Origin: Chloroflexota bacterium
GTDB lineage: Bacteria; Chloroflexota; Limnocylindria; Limnocylindrales; CSP1-4
Direction of reading: 5' to 3'
Assembly: GCA_016875645.1 (NCBI GenBank)
Contig: VGPE01000012.1
Location: 1 to 23,118, forward strand
Length of the DNA stretch: 23,118 bases
This document shows, in pieces, positions 7,768 through 14,797 of the stretch. A program made the position numbers and the translations under genes. Numbering within the stretch: the stretch's first letter is position 1; every line of letters starts with the position of its first letter. Below the pieces are notes generated by a model. The model searched no databases. It saw only the letters and a program-made list of their open reading frames with translations, and had not been told where the DNA came from.

Positions 7768-8429
7768 ACCGGTTCGGCGGCATTCGCGGCTCGCGCGGCC
7801 GGGAGCCGTCGGACGAGCCACGGGCCGGCTTCTACCCGCCGCCCGGGTCGCGGGTCCGCGCGCTCGGGCTCGCAGGACTCCTGGGCGGGATCCTGTGGCC
7901 GATCTCGCTGCTCGACTTCACGCTCTCGCTGACCGCGACCTGCGGTCCGGCGGGCTGCTCGCTCTCCGAGGCTTCGTCGTTCACCGTCGCCCTGTCGGTC
8001 GTGCTGATCGCGCTCGGCGTCGTGGGCCTGGAGCTTCGGCCACGTGCGCCGCTGGGGCTGTTCGACCTGATCGGCGACCTCACGGTGGGAGTCGCGGCGC
8101 TCCTGTTCCTCCTGAGCTCGCTACTGCACGCCGCGATCTTCCTCGGCTCGGCGTTCCTGCTCCTCATGATCGGTGGCATCGTGTTCGGAGTGGAGGGGTT
8201 CCGGCACGGCGCCCGCCCGCGCTGGCCGAGCGTCCTCGTCGCGATCGGATCGGGTGCGGTGCTCGTGTTCTCGGTCGTGGGCGGGCTCGGCGGTCAGGGC
8301 GCGACGGGCGGTTACGAGCCGTCGGTGCTCATCGGGATCCTCTTCTTCGCGGTCGGCTGGGCGTGGCTGGGCCTCGATCTGCTGCTGGGCCGGCCCGTCA
8401 CGATCACCGGCGATCAGCCCCGCGAGTAG
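7764..8429 (+). CDS. Small integral membrane protein with apparent CTG start
   Basis: Family not recognized. About 220 residues with five to six hydrophobic segments, starting ALGLAGLLGGILWPISLLDF and ending LIGILFFAVGWAWLGLDLLLG, and a short loop with two cysteines (TCGPAGCS). The frame contains no ATG, GTG or TTG between the enolase stop and the first hydrophobic helix, yet third-position GC bias runs unbroken back to that stop. I therefore placed the start at the CTG at 7764, which overlaps the enolase TGA as CTGA, a coupling geometry like ATGA. The alternative is a shorter protein beginning at an internal GTG near 8001, which would lose the first helix, or a sequencing or frame error at the junction. 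It ends 15 bases from a convergent gene. The function is unknown; the 5' end is uncertain. Confidence 0.6.
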   Translation: MNRFGGIRGSRGREPSDEPRAGFYPPPGSRVRALGLAGLLGGILWPISLLDFTLSLTATCGPAGCSLSEASSFTVALSVVLIALGVVGLELRPRAPLGLFDLIGDLTVGVAALLFLLSSLLHAAIFLGSAFLLLMIGGIVFGVEGFRHGARPRWPSVLVAIGSGAVLVFSVVGGLGGQGATGGYEPSVLIGILFFAVGWAWLGLDLLLGRPVTITGDQPRE

Positions 8430-8444
8430 TCCGCGCGGCGTCGT

Positions 8445-9617
8445 TCACCGCCAGAACGTGCCGTACGGGTGTTCGCCCACCAGGTGGCGGCCCTCGGCGA
8501 AGCGCTCCAGCCCATAGGGCGTGATGTCCACCGTCGTGGGGCGCCCGTCAAGGATCCATTCCGACATGGCGAGCCCGACGCCGGGTGCGGTCTTGAAGCC
8601 CGTGCCCGAGAAGCCGCAGGCCAGGAAGAACCCGTCCGGCCCCGCCGGACCCAGCACGGGGCGCTCGTCGGGGGTGATGCCGTCCTGGCCGTCGTGGCCC
8701 GTGCGGTAGGTGCCGCCGGCCATCCACGGCACACGCTCACAGACGCGCGACGCCATCAGCTCAACGACGGACTGCCCGATGGCTCGCTCGGGGCGGTCGG
8801 GGGAGCCGCCGATCTCGCTCGCGACCTCGAGGCCGACGAGCATGAGGTCCCGCCCCTCCGGCCGGAAGTACACGTCGTTGGGCGTATCGATCACGATCGG
8901 GAACCGGGCCGAGCGGCCGTCGGGCAGGCCGAAATACGCGGTCTCGTGGCGCCACGGCTCCAGCGGAACCTCGACGCCCACGGTTGCCGCGAGCGTCGCC
9001 GACCATGCGCCCGCCGCATCGACGACGACGGGCGCGGAGAACTCGCCCCGGCTCGTCGACACGCCGGTCACCCGATTGGTCTCGACGGTGACCGACTGCA
9101 CGGAGCAACCGCCGACGAACTGCGCGCCATGGGCCCGCGCTGCTGCTATGAAGCCGCCTGCCGTGCCCGAGGGGTCGGCGTAGCCCGATGCCGGCTCGTA
9201 CGCGGCCACTGTGAAGTCGTCGGCCCGGATGCCTGGCATCAGTGCCTCGAGGTCAGAGGGGGCGATCAGGCGAGTGTCGACGCCCACGCGCTGCTGCATC
9301 GCAACGTTCGCCCGCAGCGCGGGCTCCAGCGCTTCGGGGACGATCTGGACGAAGCCGGTGCGGACGAACTCGCAGTCGCCGGCACCCACGTGTCCCAGCC
9401 AGTTGAGGAAGTATGGGTGCGAGACCGCGGCGAGCCGGACTTCGCTCTCGAGGTCGTAGTGCATCCGCACAAAGCCTGACGATCGGCCGGTCGCGCCCGC
9501 GGCCACGGTTCCCCGCTCCAGGACGACGACCCGCGCGCCCCGCAGGGCCAGATGGAACGCGAGGCTGGCGCCCTGGACGCCGGCCCCGACGACGATGACG
9601 TCCGCGGTGGTGGCCAT
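8445..9617 (-). CDS. FAD-dependent amine/amino-acid oxidoreductase (DAO family)
   Basis: Flavoenzyme of 390 residues in the DAO family (sarcosine oxidase beta, glycine oxidase and DadA relatives), which oxidizes secondary or primary amines or amino acids to imines. The N-terminal dinucleotide fold reads VIVVGAGVQGASLAFHLALRG with GxGxxG at 11-16 and the ribose-binding Glu34 (VLERG). The following ATGRSSGFVRMHYD block and the C-terminal FFLACGFSGTGFKTAPGVG segment are family hallmarks. The middle part holds the substrate-binding domain with VVVDAAGAWS. The start ATG ends at 9617; the site AGGA about 11 bases before it is weak. It stands alone and converges on the membrane protein. An amine substrate brought in by the PotABCD-type importer is possible but unproven. 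Confidence 0.88.
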   Translation of the reverse strand: MATTADVIVVGAGVQGASLAFHLALRGARVVVLERGTVAAGATGRSSGFVRMHYDLESEVRLAAVSHPYFLNWLGHVGAGDCEFVRTGFVQIVPEALEPALRANVAMQQRVGVDTRLIAPSDLEALMPGIRADDFTVAAYEPASGYADPSGTAGGFIAAARAHGAQFVGGCSVQSVTVETNRVTGVSTSRGEFSAPVVVDAAGAWSATLAATVGVEVPLEPWRHETAYFGLPDGRSARFPIVIDTPNDVYFRPEGRDLMLVGLEVASEIGGSPDRPERAIGQSVVELMASRVCERVPWMAGGTYRTGHDGQDGITPDERPVLGPAGPDGFFLACGFSGTGFKTAPGVGLAMSEWILDGRPTTVDITPYGLERFAEGRHLVGEHPYGTFWR

Positions 9618-9692
9618 GCGGGATCCGATCCTGGCTTGAAGTTCCGTGCCTCGCCATGATCACGGATCGGCCTCCGCCGCGGGTGGGCTGAG

Positions 9693-10166
9693 TCACACGT
9701 CGTCGCGCGGGCCCGGCGAGGGATTGGGCGGCGTGGGCAACGTTCCGAATCCGCCCACCTGGCGCGGGGCGGTCACCACGGTCACGCGCACGCGGGCCGC
9801 TGCGCGCAGGCGGCTGGGCACGTCCATCCCGATCCAGCGCGAGAGGCCAGGCGGCAGGGTCGAGAGCAGGATCTCGTCCACGTGTCGCTCACGCGTCGCG
9901 TCAGTGGCCGCGGCAACGGGATCGCTCGCCCCCACCTCGCCGCTGGCCTCTGCCCCGAGATCGTGGAGGCGGCGGATCACCGCCTGGAGTCGCTCAGCGG
10001 CAGCAGACGCTGCGGCGCTCTCGTCCGAGGTAGGCCGCTGGGGGACGGGCGTTGCGGGCACGACGACGTGGAACGTGGCGTTTCCGCGGCGGACCCGCTC
10101 GGCGACCGCCTCCGCCAGGGTGGGGCTGGCGATGGTCTGATTGGCCACGATGAGGTAGACCGGCAT
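9693..10166 (-). CDS. Universal-stress-protein-like hypothetical protein
   Basis: 157-residue soluble protein resembling a widespread high-GC bacterial family related to UspA/HUP folds. It opens with a hydrophobic strand (YLIVANQTI), has a helix with LAEAVAERVRRGNATFHVVVPATP, and near residues 95-115 carries the typical HVDEILLSTLPPGLSRW block. The tail after residue 140 is Pro/Gly-rich and probably disordered. No ATP-binding GxGxG-type Usp motif is obvious. GGAGGT lies 5 bases before the ATG, so the start is secure. It is divergently oriented from the MFS gene across a 158-base gap. Role unknown, perhaps stress-related. Confidence 0.75.
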   Translation of the reverse strand: MPVYLIVANQTIASPTLAEAVAERVRRGNATFHVVVPATPVPQRPTSDESAAASAAAERLQAVIRRLHDLGAEASGEVGASDPVAAATDATRERHVDEILLSTLPPGLSRWIGMDVPSRLRAAARVRVTVVTAPRQVGGFGTLPTPPNPSPGPRDDV

Positions 10167-10324
10167 CTGGTACCTCCGCTCGCCTGGATGGTCAAGGTAC
10201 GCTGGGACGCAAGCCCCGATTGCTCGAAGCGTTCCGGCGCCGCCCCTCGCATCGAGGCCGGTCGCCGTCTACGCTGGCGCCCCAGAGGCCGCCACGGCGA
10301 GCCTGGTCCTGAGGAGTGCAGCGG

Positions 10325-11593
10325 GTGCTCGATCGGTTCGGGTCCAACGCCCTCGCATATCCCGCGTTCCGGACCTTCTTTCTCGCCAATTTCGTCGGCA
10401 ACTCTGCCTGGTTCGTCTTCAACGCGGGGTTCGGCTGGCTGGTCCTGGTGCTGACCGACTCGGCCGCGACGGTGGGACTGGCGTTCTTTGCGGCAGGCCT
10501 GCCGGGGATGCTGTTCACGCTCCACGCCGGCCTGCTGACGGATCGCTTCGGGGCGAAGCCGCTCGTCGTCCTCTCGTTCGTGTTCACAGGCGTCGTGGTG
10601 ATCGCCTTCGGGCTGCTGGCGTTGGCGATCGATCTGCCGCTCTGGGCGATTCTCCTCTTCGCGGTCCTGCAGGGGGTCGGGATGACGATTGGGGCGCCGG
10701 GCTATATCTCGATCGTGAACGACCTGGTGCCGCCGGGCGCGGTATCGAGCGCGGTCGCCCTCAACTTCGTGGGCATCAGTGTCGGCCGCATCGCCGGGGG
10801 CCTCATCGGCGGACTCCTCGTGGCAGCGTTTCCTGCGCCGTGGGCGGTGATCGTGGCTGGCGTGCTCCAGGCGATCCCGGCGATCCCGGTCTGGCGACTC
10901 CATACGCCGGCGGTGTCCCGCGAGGCCGCGGCGGAGCGGGCGCTGATCCGGCCCCTGATCGACGCCGGCGCCTATGCCGTCCGCTTCCCGACCCTGGGCG
11001 TGATCCTGCTGCTCTCCATCGTTCCCGGTGCGCTCGGGCTCTCGTACAACTACATGGTGCCGGTCGCCGCACGCGACCTCGCCATCGGCGGCGAGGGATT
11101 GGGCGCGCTGCTCGCCCTCGCCGGGGCCGGGGGTCTCATGGCGGGGTTCGTTGCGGAGACCGTCATGCGCCGTGCCGGCCATGGGCGGGCAATCTTCATC
11201 GGGCTCGCAATCTCCGCGCTCGGGATGCTGGTCTTCGGGCTATCACCGCTCGTCGCGGTGTCGATCGCGTCGATGGCCCTGGTCGGCGGCGGCTTCGTGA
11301 TCTACTCGGCCGCGAGCCTCGCGCTCATCCAGGCGCTGAGCCCGCCGGCCGTTCGCGGCCGGACGACCTCCGTGTTCGCGCTGCTCTACTGGGGCTTCAT
11401 GCCACTCGGCGGACTCGCGGGCGGGATCGTGGCCGAGGCGGTCGGCGCGCGGGCGGCCTTCGCGCTGGCGGGCCTGATCATCCTGGCAGCCGGCCTGCTG
11501 GCGATCGTCGTCCGCCGGCAGGTGCTTGCGCTGCGGGTTGATCGCGACGGTACGACGACGGCAGCCGGCGTGGCGATCGACCTGGCGGCCTGA
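10325..11593 (+). CDS. MFS transporter, EntS/MFS_3-like
   Basis: Integral membrane protein of 422 residues with 11-12 hydrophobic helices, resembling the enterobactin-exporter-like branch of the major facilitator superfamily. Visible hallmarks are the opening PAFRTFFLANFVGNSAWFVF helix, the motif-A loop GLLTDRFGAK at 69-78, and NFVGISVGRIAGGLIGGLL in the fifth helix. A GTG at 10316 is in frame, but GAGGAG covers 10311-10316 and would overlap it; I prefer the GTG at 10325, 8 bases after that site. Likely effluxes a small molecule by proton antiport. The substrate is unknown and no siderophore genes are nearby. It converges on the sortase-like gene with a 36-base gap. Confidence 0.88.
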   Translation: MLDRFGSNALAYPAFRTFFLANFVGNSAWFVFNAGFGWLVLVLTDSAATVGLAFFAAGLPGMLFTLHAGLLTDRFGAKPLVVLSFVFTGVVVIAFGLLALAIDLPLWAILLFAVLQGVGMTIGAPGYISIVNDLVPPGAVSSAVALNFVGISVGRIAGGLIGGLLVAAFPAPWAVIVAGVLQAIPAIPVWRLHTPAVSREAAAERALIRPLIDAGAYAVRFPTLGVILLLSIVPGALGLSYNYMVPVAARDLAIGGEGLGALLALAGAGGLMAGFVAETVMRRAGHGRAIFIGLAISALGMLVFGLSPLVAVSIASMALVGGGFVIYSAASLALIQALSPPAVRGRTTSVFALLYWGFMPLGGLAGGIVAEAVGARAAFALAGLIILAAGLLAIVVRRQVLALRVDRDGTTTAAGVAIDLAA

Positions 11594-11629
11594 TCGCGAG
11601 ATCGGGGACCGCGCTGGTCGCCGGAAGCG

Positions 11630-12526
11630 TCAGCCGCAGCGCACCGGGCGCGGCGTCGGGTGGGATGCGGCGTACGAGGCGGCTTCCACGCTGACCTGGC
11701 TCGCCACCACCAGAAGCTTGGGGCGCGTCCCGGCCGGGCCTTCTGACGTCTGGAGCCAGAGCCGCCCGACGGTGGTCGTCGACCGCGGCACAGTCAGCTG
11801 GTGGCGCAGAACCTCGACCACGCGATAGGTGTAGACCTTGGAATCGCTCGTGTAGACGCGCACCAGGGCGCCCGGCAACCGCCCGTAGCTCGCCTTCTTC
11901 GATTCGGTCAGGAGGGGCAGGAACATCCCGACCCGTGCGTGGGCGTAGATGAATGCGCCGCCGGGCTCGCCGGGCTGATAGCGCGCCTGGAGGTATTCGG
12001 CCACGTTGCAGAGCGGGTAGGACGAGGTGGATGGCGGGCGGATCACCGGCAGGTCGATTCCCAGCGACGAGATGACGATCCGCGTGGCCGTCGGGGCGAT
12101 CAGATTGGCGCAGCGGGTCGTGGACGACGCGGTCACCCGCATCCCGATCGGCCCGCTGTAGGCGATGGACCAGACCTTGCTCATGCGGTATGTGGAGACG
12201 CGGATCTCGCGCTTGAGGCTGTCGTCCGCGGCGGTTCGGAGCCGTTCCACCGCGGTGATCAGGCCGCGGAGGCTCGTGCAGGAGCCGGCGTAGACCGCAA
12301 CCGTCGCTGTGCGGTTCGCCGGGAGGTTCCGGGCATCGAGGCGCAACAGGCCCATCCCGCTCATGTACGAGACGAGGCCGATGGTGCCGTTCGTCGGGTA
12401 GGTCGCGGTCCATGTCCGCCGGGCAGTGCCCATCGGATCGGCAGCGGAGGCCGCGGGCACGACGGCGAGGAGCAGCGCGGCGGCGGCGAGCAACGGAAGG
12501 AAGCGGCGAGTTGCGAATGGGATCAC
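11630..12526 (-). CDS. Secreted sortase-fold protein with Ser at the catalytic Cys position
   Basis: 298 residues. Signal peptide: RR at 7-8, hydrophobic core 9-23, cleavage probably after PAASA near residue 28. Residues about 38-137 form an uncharacterized beta-rich domain with two cysteines (83, 139). Residues about 145-280 look like a class E/F sortase: TRIVISSLGIDLPVI, GEPGGAFIYAHARVGMFLPLL with candidate catalytic His196, and LWLQTSEGPAGTRPKLLVVAS. Sortases normally have a LxTC motif followed by an Arg; here the Cys is Ser261 (codon TCA) and Arg268 follows. Cys173 (YPLCNVAEYL) is elsewhere in the fold. There is no C-terminal membrane anchor. The start is GTG at 12526 with only a weak ribosome binding site. 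The protein may be a sortase homologue with altered or lost transpeptidase activity, perhaps a binding or structural exoprotein. Confidence 0.72.
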   Translation of the reverse strand: MIPFATRRFLPLLAAAALLLAVVPAASAADPMGTARRTWTATYPTNGTIGLVSYMSGMGLLRLDARNLPANRTATVAVYAGSCTSLRGLITAVERLRTAADDSLKREIRVSTYRMSKVWSIAYSGPIGMRVTASSTTRCANLIAPTATRIVISSLGIDLPVIRPPSTSSYPLCNVAEYLQARYQPGEPGGAFIYAHARVGMFLPLLTESKKASYGRLPGALVRVYTSDSKVYTYRVVEVLRHQLTVPRSTTTVGRLWLQTSEGPAGTRPKLLVVASQVSVEAASYAASHPTPRPVRCG

Positions 12527-12596
12527 GGCTCAAGGGACCTCGCAGGAGGGGCTGCGTTGTCGGGCCTCGCCGGTACGGGCGAGACGGAGCACCGCC

Positions 12597-12602
12597 ATGC
12601 TA
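12597..12602 (-). promoter_or_regulatory. Possible -10 element of sortase-like gene
   Basis: TAGCAT on the minus strand, about 71 bases before the GTG start; the same hexamer precedes the second enolase gene. No -35 box could be recognized. Confidence 0.22.
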
Positions 12603-12665
12603 GGCCATCTTGTTGAAGGACGTCGCGCACCCCCCGGTCGCGGGACTGGTCAGCGCACGGCCGCC

Positions 12666-12687
12666 GCGCCGGAGCGCCCTCCGGGCG
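12666..12687. promoter_or_regulatory. Hairpin upstream of DHDPS-family gene
   Basis: GCGCCGGAG pairs with CTCCGGGCGC, nine base pairs with one bulged G and a CGCC loop (inner CCGGAG/CTCCGG perfect). It lies in the 212-base divergent gap, 51 bases before the DHDPS-family start. It could be an operator or leader hairpin; strong hairpins also arise by chance at this GC content. Confidence 0.3.
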
Positions 12688-12738
12688 CCATCATCTGGCT
12701 CTGACCCCTACCAGCCCTTGTGAGCGGAGAGCGCGACC

Positions 12739-13689
12739 GTGACCACCCTGCCCGAGCAGTTCAAGACGCAGCACCTCCACGGCGTGTGGCCGGCGATCCC
12801 GTTGCCATGGCGCGAGGACGACTCGCTCGACGCGGGCCTGCTGCGCGAGATGGTTCGCCGCTACCGGGCCGCCGGCGTGGCCGGGGTCTACACCACCGGC
12901 ACCGACGGCGAACTGAGTGCGCTCGACTTCGACGACTTCAAGGTCATGGTCGACGCCTTCGCGTCCTCGGTGCAGGAGGTCGGTCTGCCGGCGCAGGTCG
13001 GTTGCACGTGGCTGCACACCAAGGGCGTGCTGGAGCGCGTTCAATACGCGGTCGATCGCGGCATCCGTGCCGTCCAGATCGCCCCGCCATTCTGGACGGA
13101 GCTCAACGACATGGAGCTGACGCGCTTCTTCGCGACGCTCTCCGAGCGGTTTCCGGACATCGCCGTGATTCACTACAACATCGCAAAGGCCCGCTTTCTG
13201 CACGGCAGCGACTACGCGCGGATCCTTCCCCACGCCCCGACGCTGGTCGGCAGCAAACACACCGGGGGATCGGTGAGCGAGATCATCGGCTGCGTGACGG
13301 ACGCGCCGTCGATGCACCACTTCGTGGTGGACGGGCAGGCGATGCCGGGCGCGATGCTCGGCGCGAAAGGGATCTACAGCTTCACCGCGAACCTCAACCC
13401 GGTCTGGGCGGTGGAGTTCTTCGCAGCCTGCGCCCGCGGCGACGCCCATGAGGCGGCACGCCGCAAGCTGCTCGAGGCACGCTTCTTCGATGCCTGGGGC
13501 GGAACGTGGGGCGAGGTGACGGCTTCCCAATCGCTCGCGAAGATGGCCACCCGGTGCGGCGTGGCGCCCGAGATCACCCTCCGCGTGCGGGCGCCGTACC
13601 TGGAGGGCACGAAGGCCCAGGTTGACGCCCTGCGGGCGCTCCTTGACGGCGAGTTCCGGGAACTGCGGTACGAGGTCCAGTCGGGGTAG
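12739..13689 (+). CDS. Dihydrodipicolinate synthase/KDG aldolase family protein
   Basis: Class I aldolase-fold enzyme of 316 residues. Members form a Schiff base with a 2-oxoacid and either cleave or condense aldols (KDG aldolase, N-acetylneuraminate lyase, DHDPS) or dehydrate deoxy-sugar acids. The Schiff-base lysine is Lys173 in VGSKHTGG and the catalytic Tyr is Tyr146 in IHYNIAKA. The carboxylate-binding motif reads GTDGE at 54-58 where most relatives have GTTGE or GSTGE. HGVWPAIPLPWREDDSLD is the expected N-terminus. GTG start at 12739 with GGAGAG 8 bases upstream. Near enolase-type dehydratases, a role on a 2-keto-3-deoxy acid is more likely than lysine synthesis. A terminator-like hairpin follows the stop. 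Substrate unproven. Confidence 0.9.
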   Translation: MTTLPEQFKTQHLHGVWPAIPLPWREDDSLDAGLLREMVRRYRAAGVAGVYTTGTDGELSALDFDDFKVMVDAFASSVQEVGLPAQVGCTWLHTKGVLERVQYAVDRGIRAVQIAPPFWTELNDMELTRFFATLSERFPDIAVIHYNIAKARFLHGSDYARILPHAPTLVGSKHTGGSVSEIIGCVTDAPSMHHFVVDGQAMPGAMLGAKGIYSFTANLNPVWAVEFFAACARGDAHEAARRKLLEARFFDAWGGTWGEVTASQSLAKMATRCGVAPEITLRVRAPYLEGTKAQVDALRALLDGEFRELRYEVQSG

Positions 13690-13691
13690 AT

Positions 13692-13717
13692 CGACGGGCC
13701 ACCCGAGAGGCCCGTCG
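13692..13717 (+). terminator. Terminator-like hairpin after DHDPS-family gene
   Basis: CGACGGGCC and GGCCCGTCG form a perfect nine-base-pair stem with an 8-base loop, starting two bases after the TAG. No U-tract follows, which is common for terminators in high-GC genomes; it could instead be a 3'-end stabilizer. Confidence 0.6.
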
Positions 13718-14062
13718 GGGCAGGCGGTCTGTGGCGCTGGCGCCGATCCGCGCGCCCGTCACGCCGTGAGCGTTTCCCGACGCTGATCGGCGGCTCGATC
13801 GGGCCGCCGACGGCCCGGTGAGGCCGTGTTCCACGCCGTGAACGTGATCCGGGGCCGCATGGGCCCATCATTGAGGCGATGGGCAAGGCGAAGCGCCGGC
13901 CGAAGCGCCATGAGCGTGATTGGCGGGGCGATGGACCCGGCCGGCCGGAAGGCCGCGGCGGTCGCGGCGTCGGATCGGCGATCAGCCTGCTCGCGAACCG
14001 AGGGCACGATCCGGTGGGGTGCCGGGGCGTGGGGCGTGCCCCGCAGGCGTGGAGCGAACCGC
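13718..14062. other. Non-coding stretch with repeats and hairpins
   Basis: No supported gene. It contains the three-copy 72-base-spaced motif (separate entry) and a 7-base-pair hairpin at 13800-13817 (CGGGCCG/CGGCCCG, loop CCGA). A minus-strand frame at 13759-14007 (GTG start, 82 codons) spans the repeat and could be a small gene or the remnant of one, but has no recognizable domain or ribosome binding site. Confidence 0.5.
13762..13920. repeat. Three 15-base motifs at exact 72-base spacing
   Basis: CGCCGTGAGCGTTTC at 13762, CGCCGTGAACGTGAT at 13834 and CGCCATGAGCGTGAT at 13906 are spaced 72 and 72 bases. Copies 2 and 3 share further patches for about 20 bases (ATGG and CCC in register). This looks like a decayed 72-base tandem duplication or a phased array of binding sites. 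On the minus strand the period equals 24 codons with ITL/ITF/ETL-type segments. Confidence 0.5.
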
Positions 14063-14084
14063 GATCATGATATGATGCATGATC
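14063..14084 (+). promoter_or_regulatory. Inverted repeat overlapping -10 box and start of the toxin-antitoxin operon
   Basis: GATCATG and CATGATC form a perfect 7-base inverted repeat separated by 8 bases. The spacer contains TATGAT at 14071-14076, a good -10 match, which would start transcription at or next to the ATG at 14085, giving a leaderless or nearly leaderless message. Antitoxins usually repress their own operon by binding such repeats, so this is a likely autoregulatory operator. No -35 box is evident. Confidence 0.5.
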
Positions 14085-14333
14085 ATGAAGAAGCGCATGA
14101 AGATCACGAGAGGCGGCCAGATCTCGATCCCGGCGACCATCCGGCATCGCTGGGGGACCTCGATGGTCGTGATCGAGGACAACGGCGACCGCCTGGTGGT
14201 GCGGCCGGCGCCCGCCGACCCCATCGCGGCAGCCGAAGGCGCACTCGCCGAGTTCGGCCGGATCGACCTCGCCGGCATGCGCGCACGGGCCCGGGAGGAC
14301 GAACGCCGGGCCGAGGGCCGCCGCGGCGAGTGA
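14085..14333 (+). CDS. AbrB/SpoVT-type antitoxin (VapB-like)
   Basis: 82-residue protein with a swapped-hairpin AbrB DNA-binding domain: MKITRGGQISIPATIRHRWG, then VVIEDNGDRLVVRPAP. The C-terminal part (DPIAAAEGALAEFGRIDLAGMRARARE) is a helical tail of the type that wraps around a PIN toxin. It neutralizes the toxin and probably represses the operon. In-frame ATGs at 14079, 14085 and 14097 all precede the domain; none has a clear ribosome binding site. I chose 14085 because the putative -10 box would begin the transcript there. The local AT-rich start region contrasts with its surroundings. The stop overlaps the toxin start as GTGA. Confidence 0.85.
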   Translation: MKKRMKITRGGQISIPATIRHRWGTSMVVIEDNGDRLVVRPAPADPIAAAEGALAEFGRIDLAGMRARAREDERRAEGRRGE

Positions 14334-14746
14334 ACCTGCTCGACGCCTACGCGCTGGTGGCCTTCCTGGTCGGCGGACCGGCTGCGCCGCAGGTCCGAGC
14401 CGTGTTGCGCGCCGGGAACGCGGGCGTGGCCACCGCGAACCTGGCGGAGGCGCTTGATGCCGCGCAGCGGGTTCGCGGCATGCCGATCGGTCGCTCCATG
14501 GACGTCCTTGAACCCCTGTTCGACGGGCCGCTGACTGCGCTCCCACTCGACCGTGCGGTAGCCCAGCGGGCGGCGGAGCTCCGGGCCGCCCACTACCACC
14601 GGACGTCGCGCCCCGTCTCCCTGGCCGACACGATCCTGGTCGCGTCGGCGCGGCCGGGTGATCGGGTTGTCAGCTCCGACGCACATCTGCTCGCCGTTGC
14701 AGCGGCCGAGGGCATCGAGACCGAGGCGTTGCCCGAGCAGGGCTGA
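14330..14746 (+). CDS. PIN-domain toxin ribonuclease (VapC-like)
   Basis: 138-residue PIN-domain protein, the normal VapC length, expected to cleave RNA with Mg when not bound by antitoxin. The four acidic active-site positions are present: Asp5 (NLLDAYAL), Glu40 (ANLAEALD), Asp100 (VSLADTILVASA) and Asp117 (VVSSDAHLLAVA). GTG start at 14330 overlaps the antitoxin TGA by four bases (GTGA), the usual arrangement for coupled synthesis. With the AbrB-type partner upstream this is a complete type II toxin-antitoxin module; it appears intact. Confidence 0.88.
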   Translation: MNLLDAYALVAFLVGGPAAPQVRAVLRAGNAGVATANLAEALDAAQRVRGMPIGRSMDVLEPLFDGPLTALPLDRAVAQRAAELRAAHYHRTSRPVSLADTILVASARPGDRVVSSDAHLLAVAAAEGIETEALPEQG

Positions 14747-14797
14747 TGGCGCCGGTCAGGCGGGACCCGGCAGCGCCGCATCTTCGCGGTCGGACGC

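Noticed and set aside
10167..10324. TTGACC followed 17 bases later by TACCAG upstream of the universal-stress-like gene, and two TACGCT hexamers in the same gap
   Set aside because: The first pair would put the -10 box directly against the ATG and overlap the ribosome binding site; the hexamers have no -35 partner.
13759..14007. 82-codon minus-strand frame spanning the 72-base-spaced motif
   Set aside because: GTG start without ribosome binding site and no recognizable domain. Kept only as an alternative explanation of the repeat.
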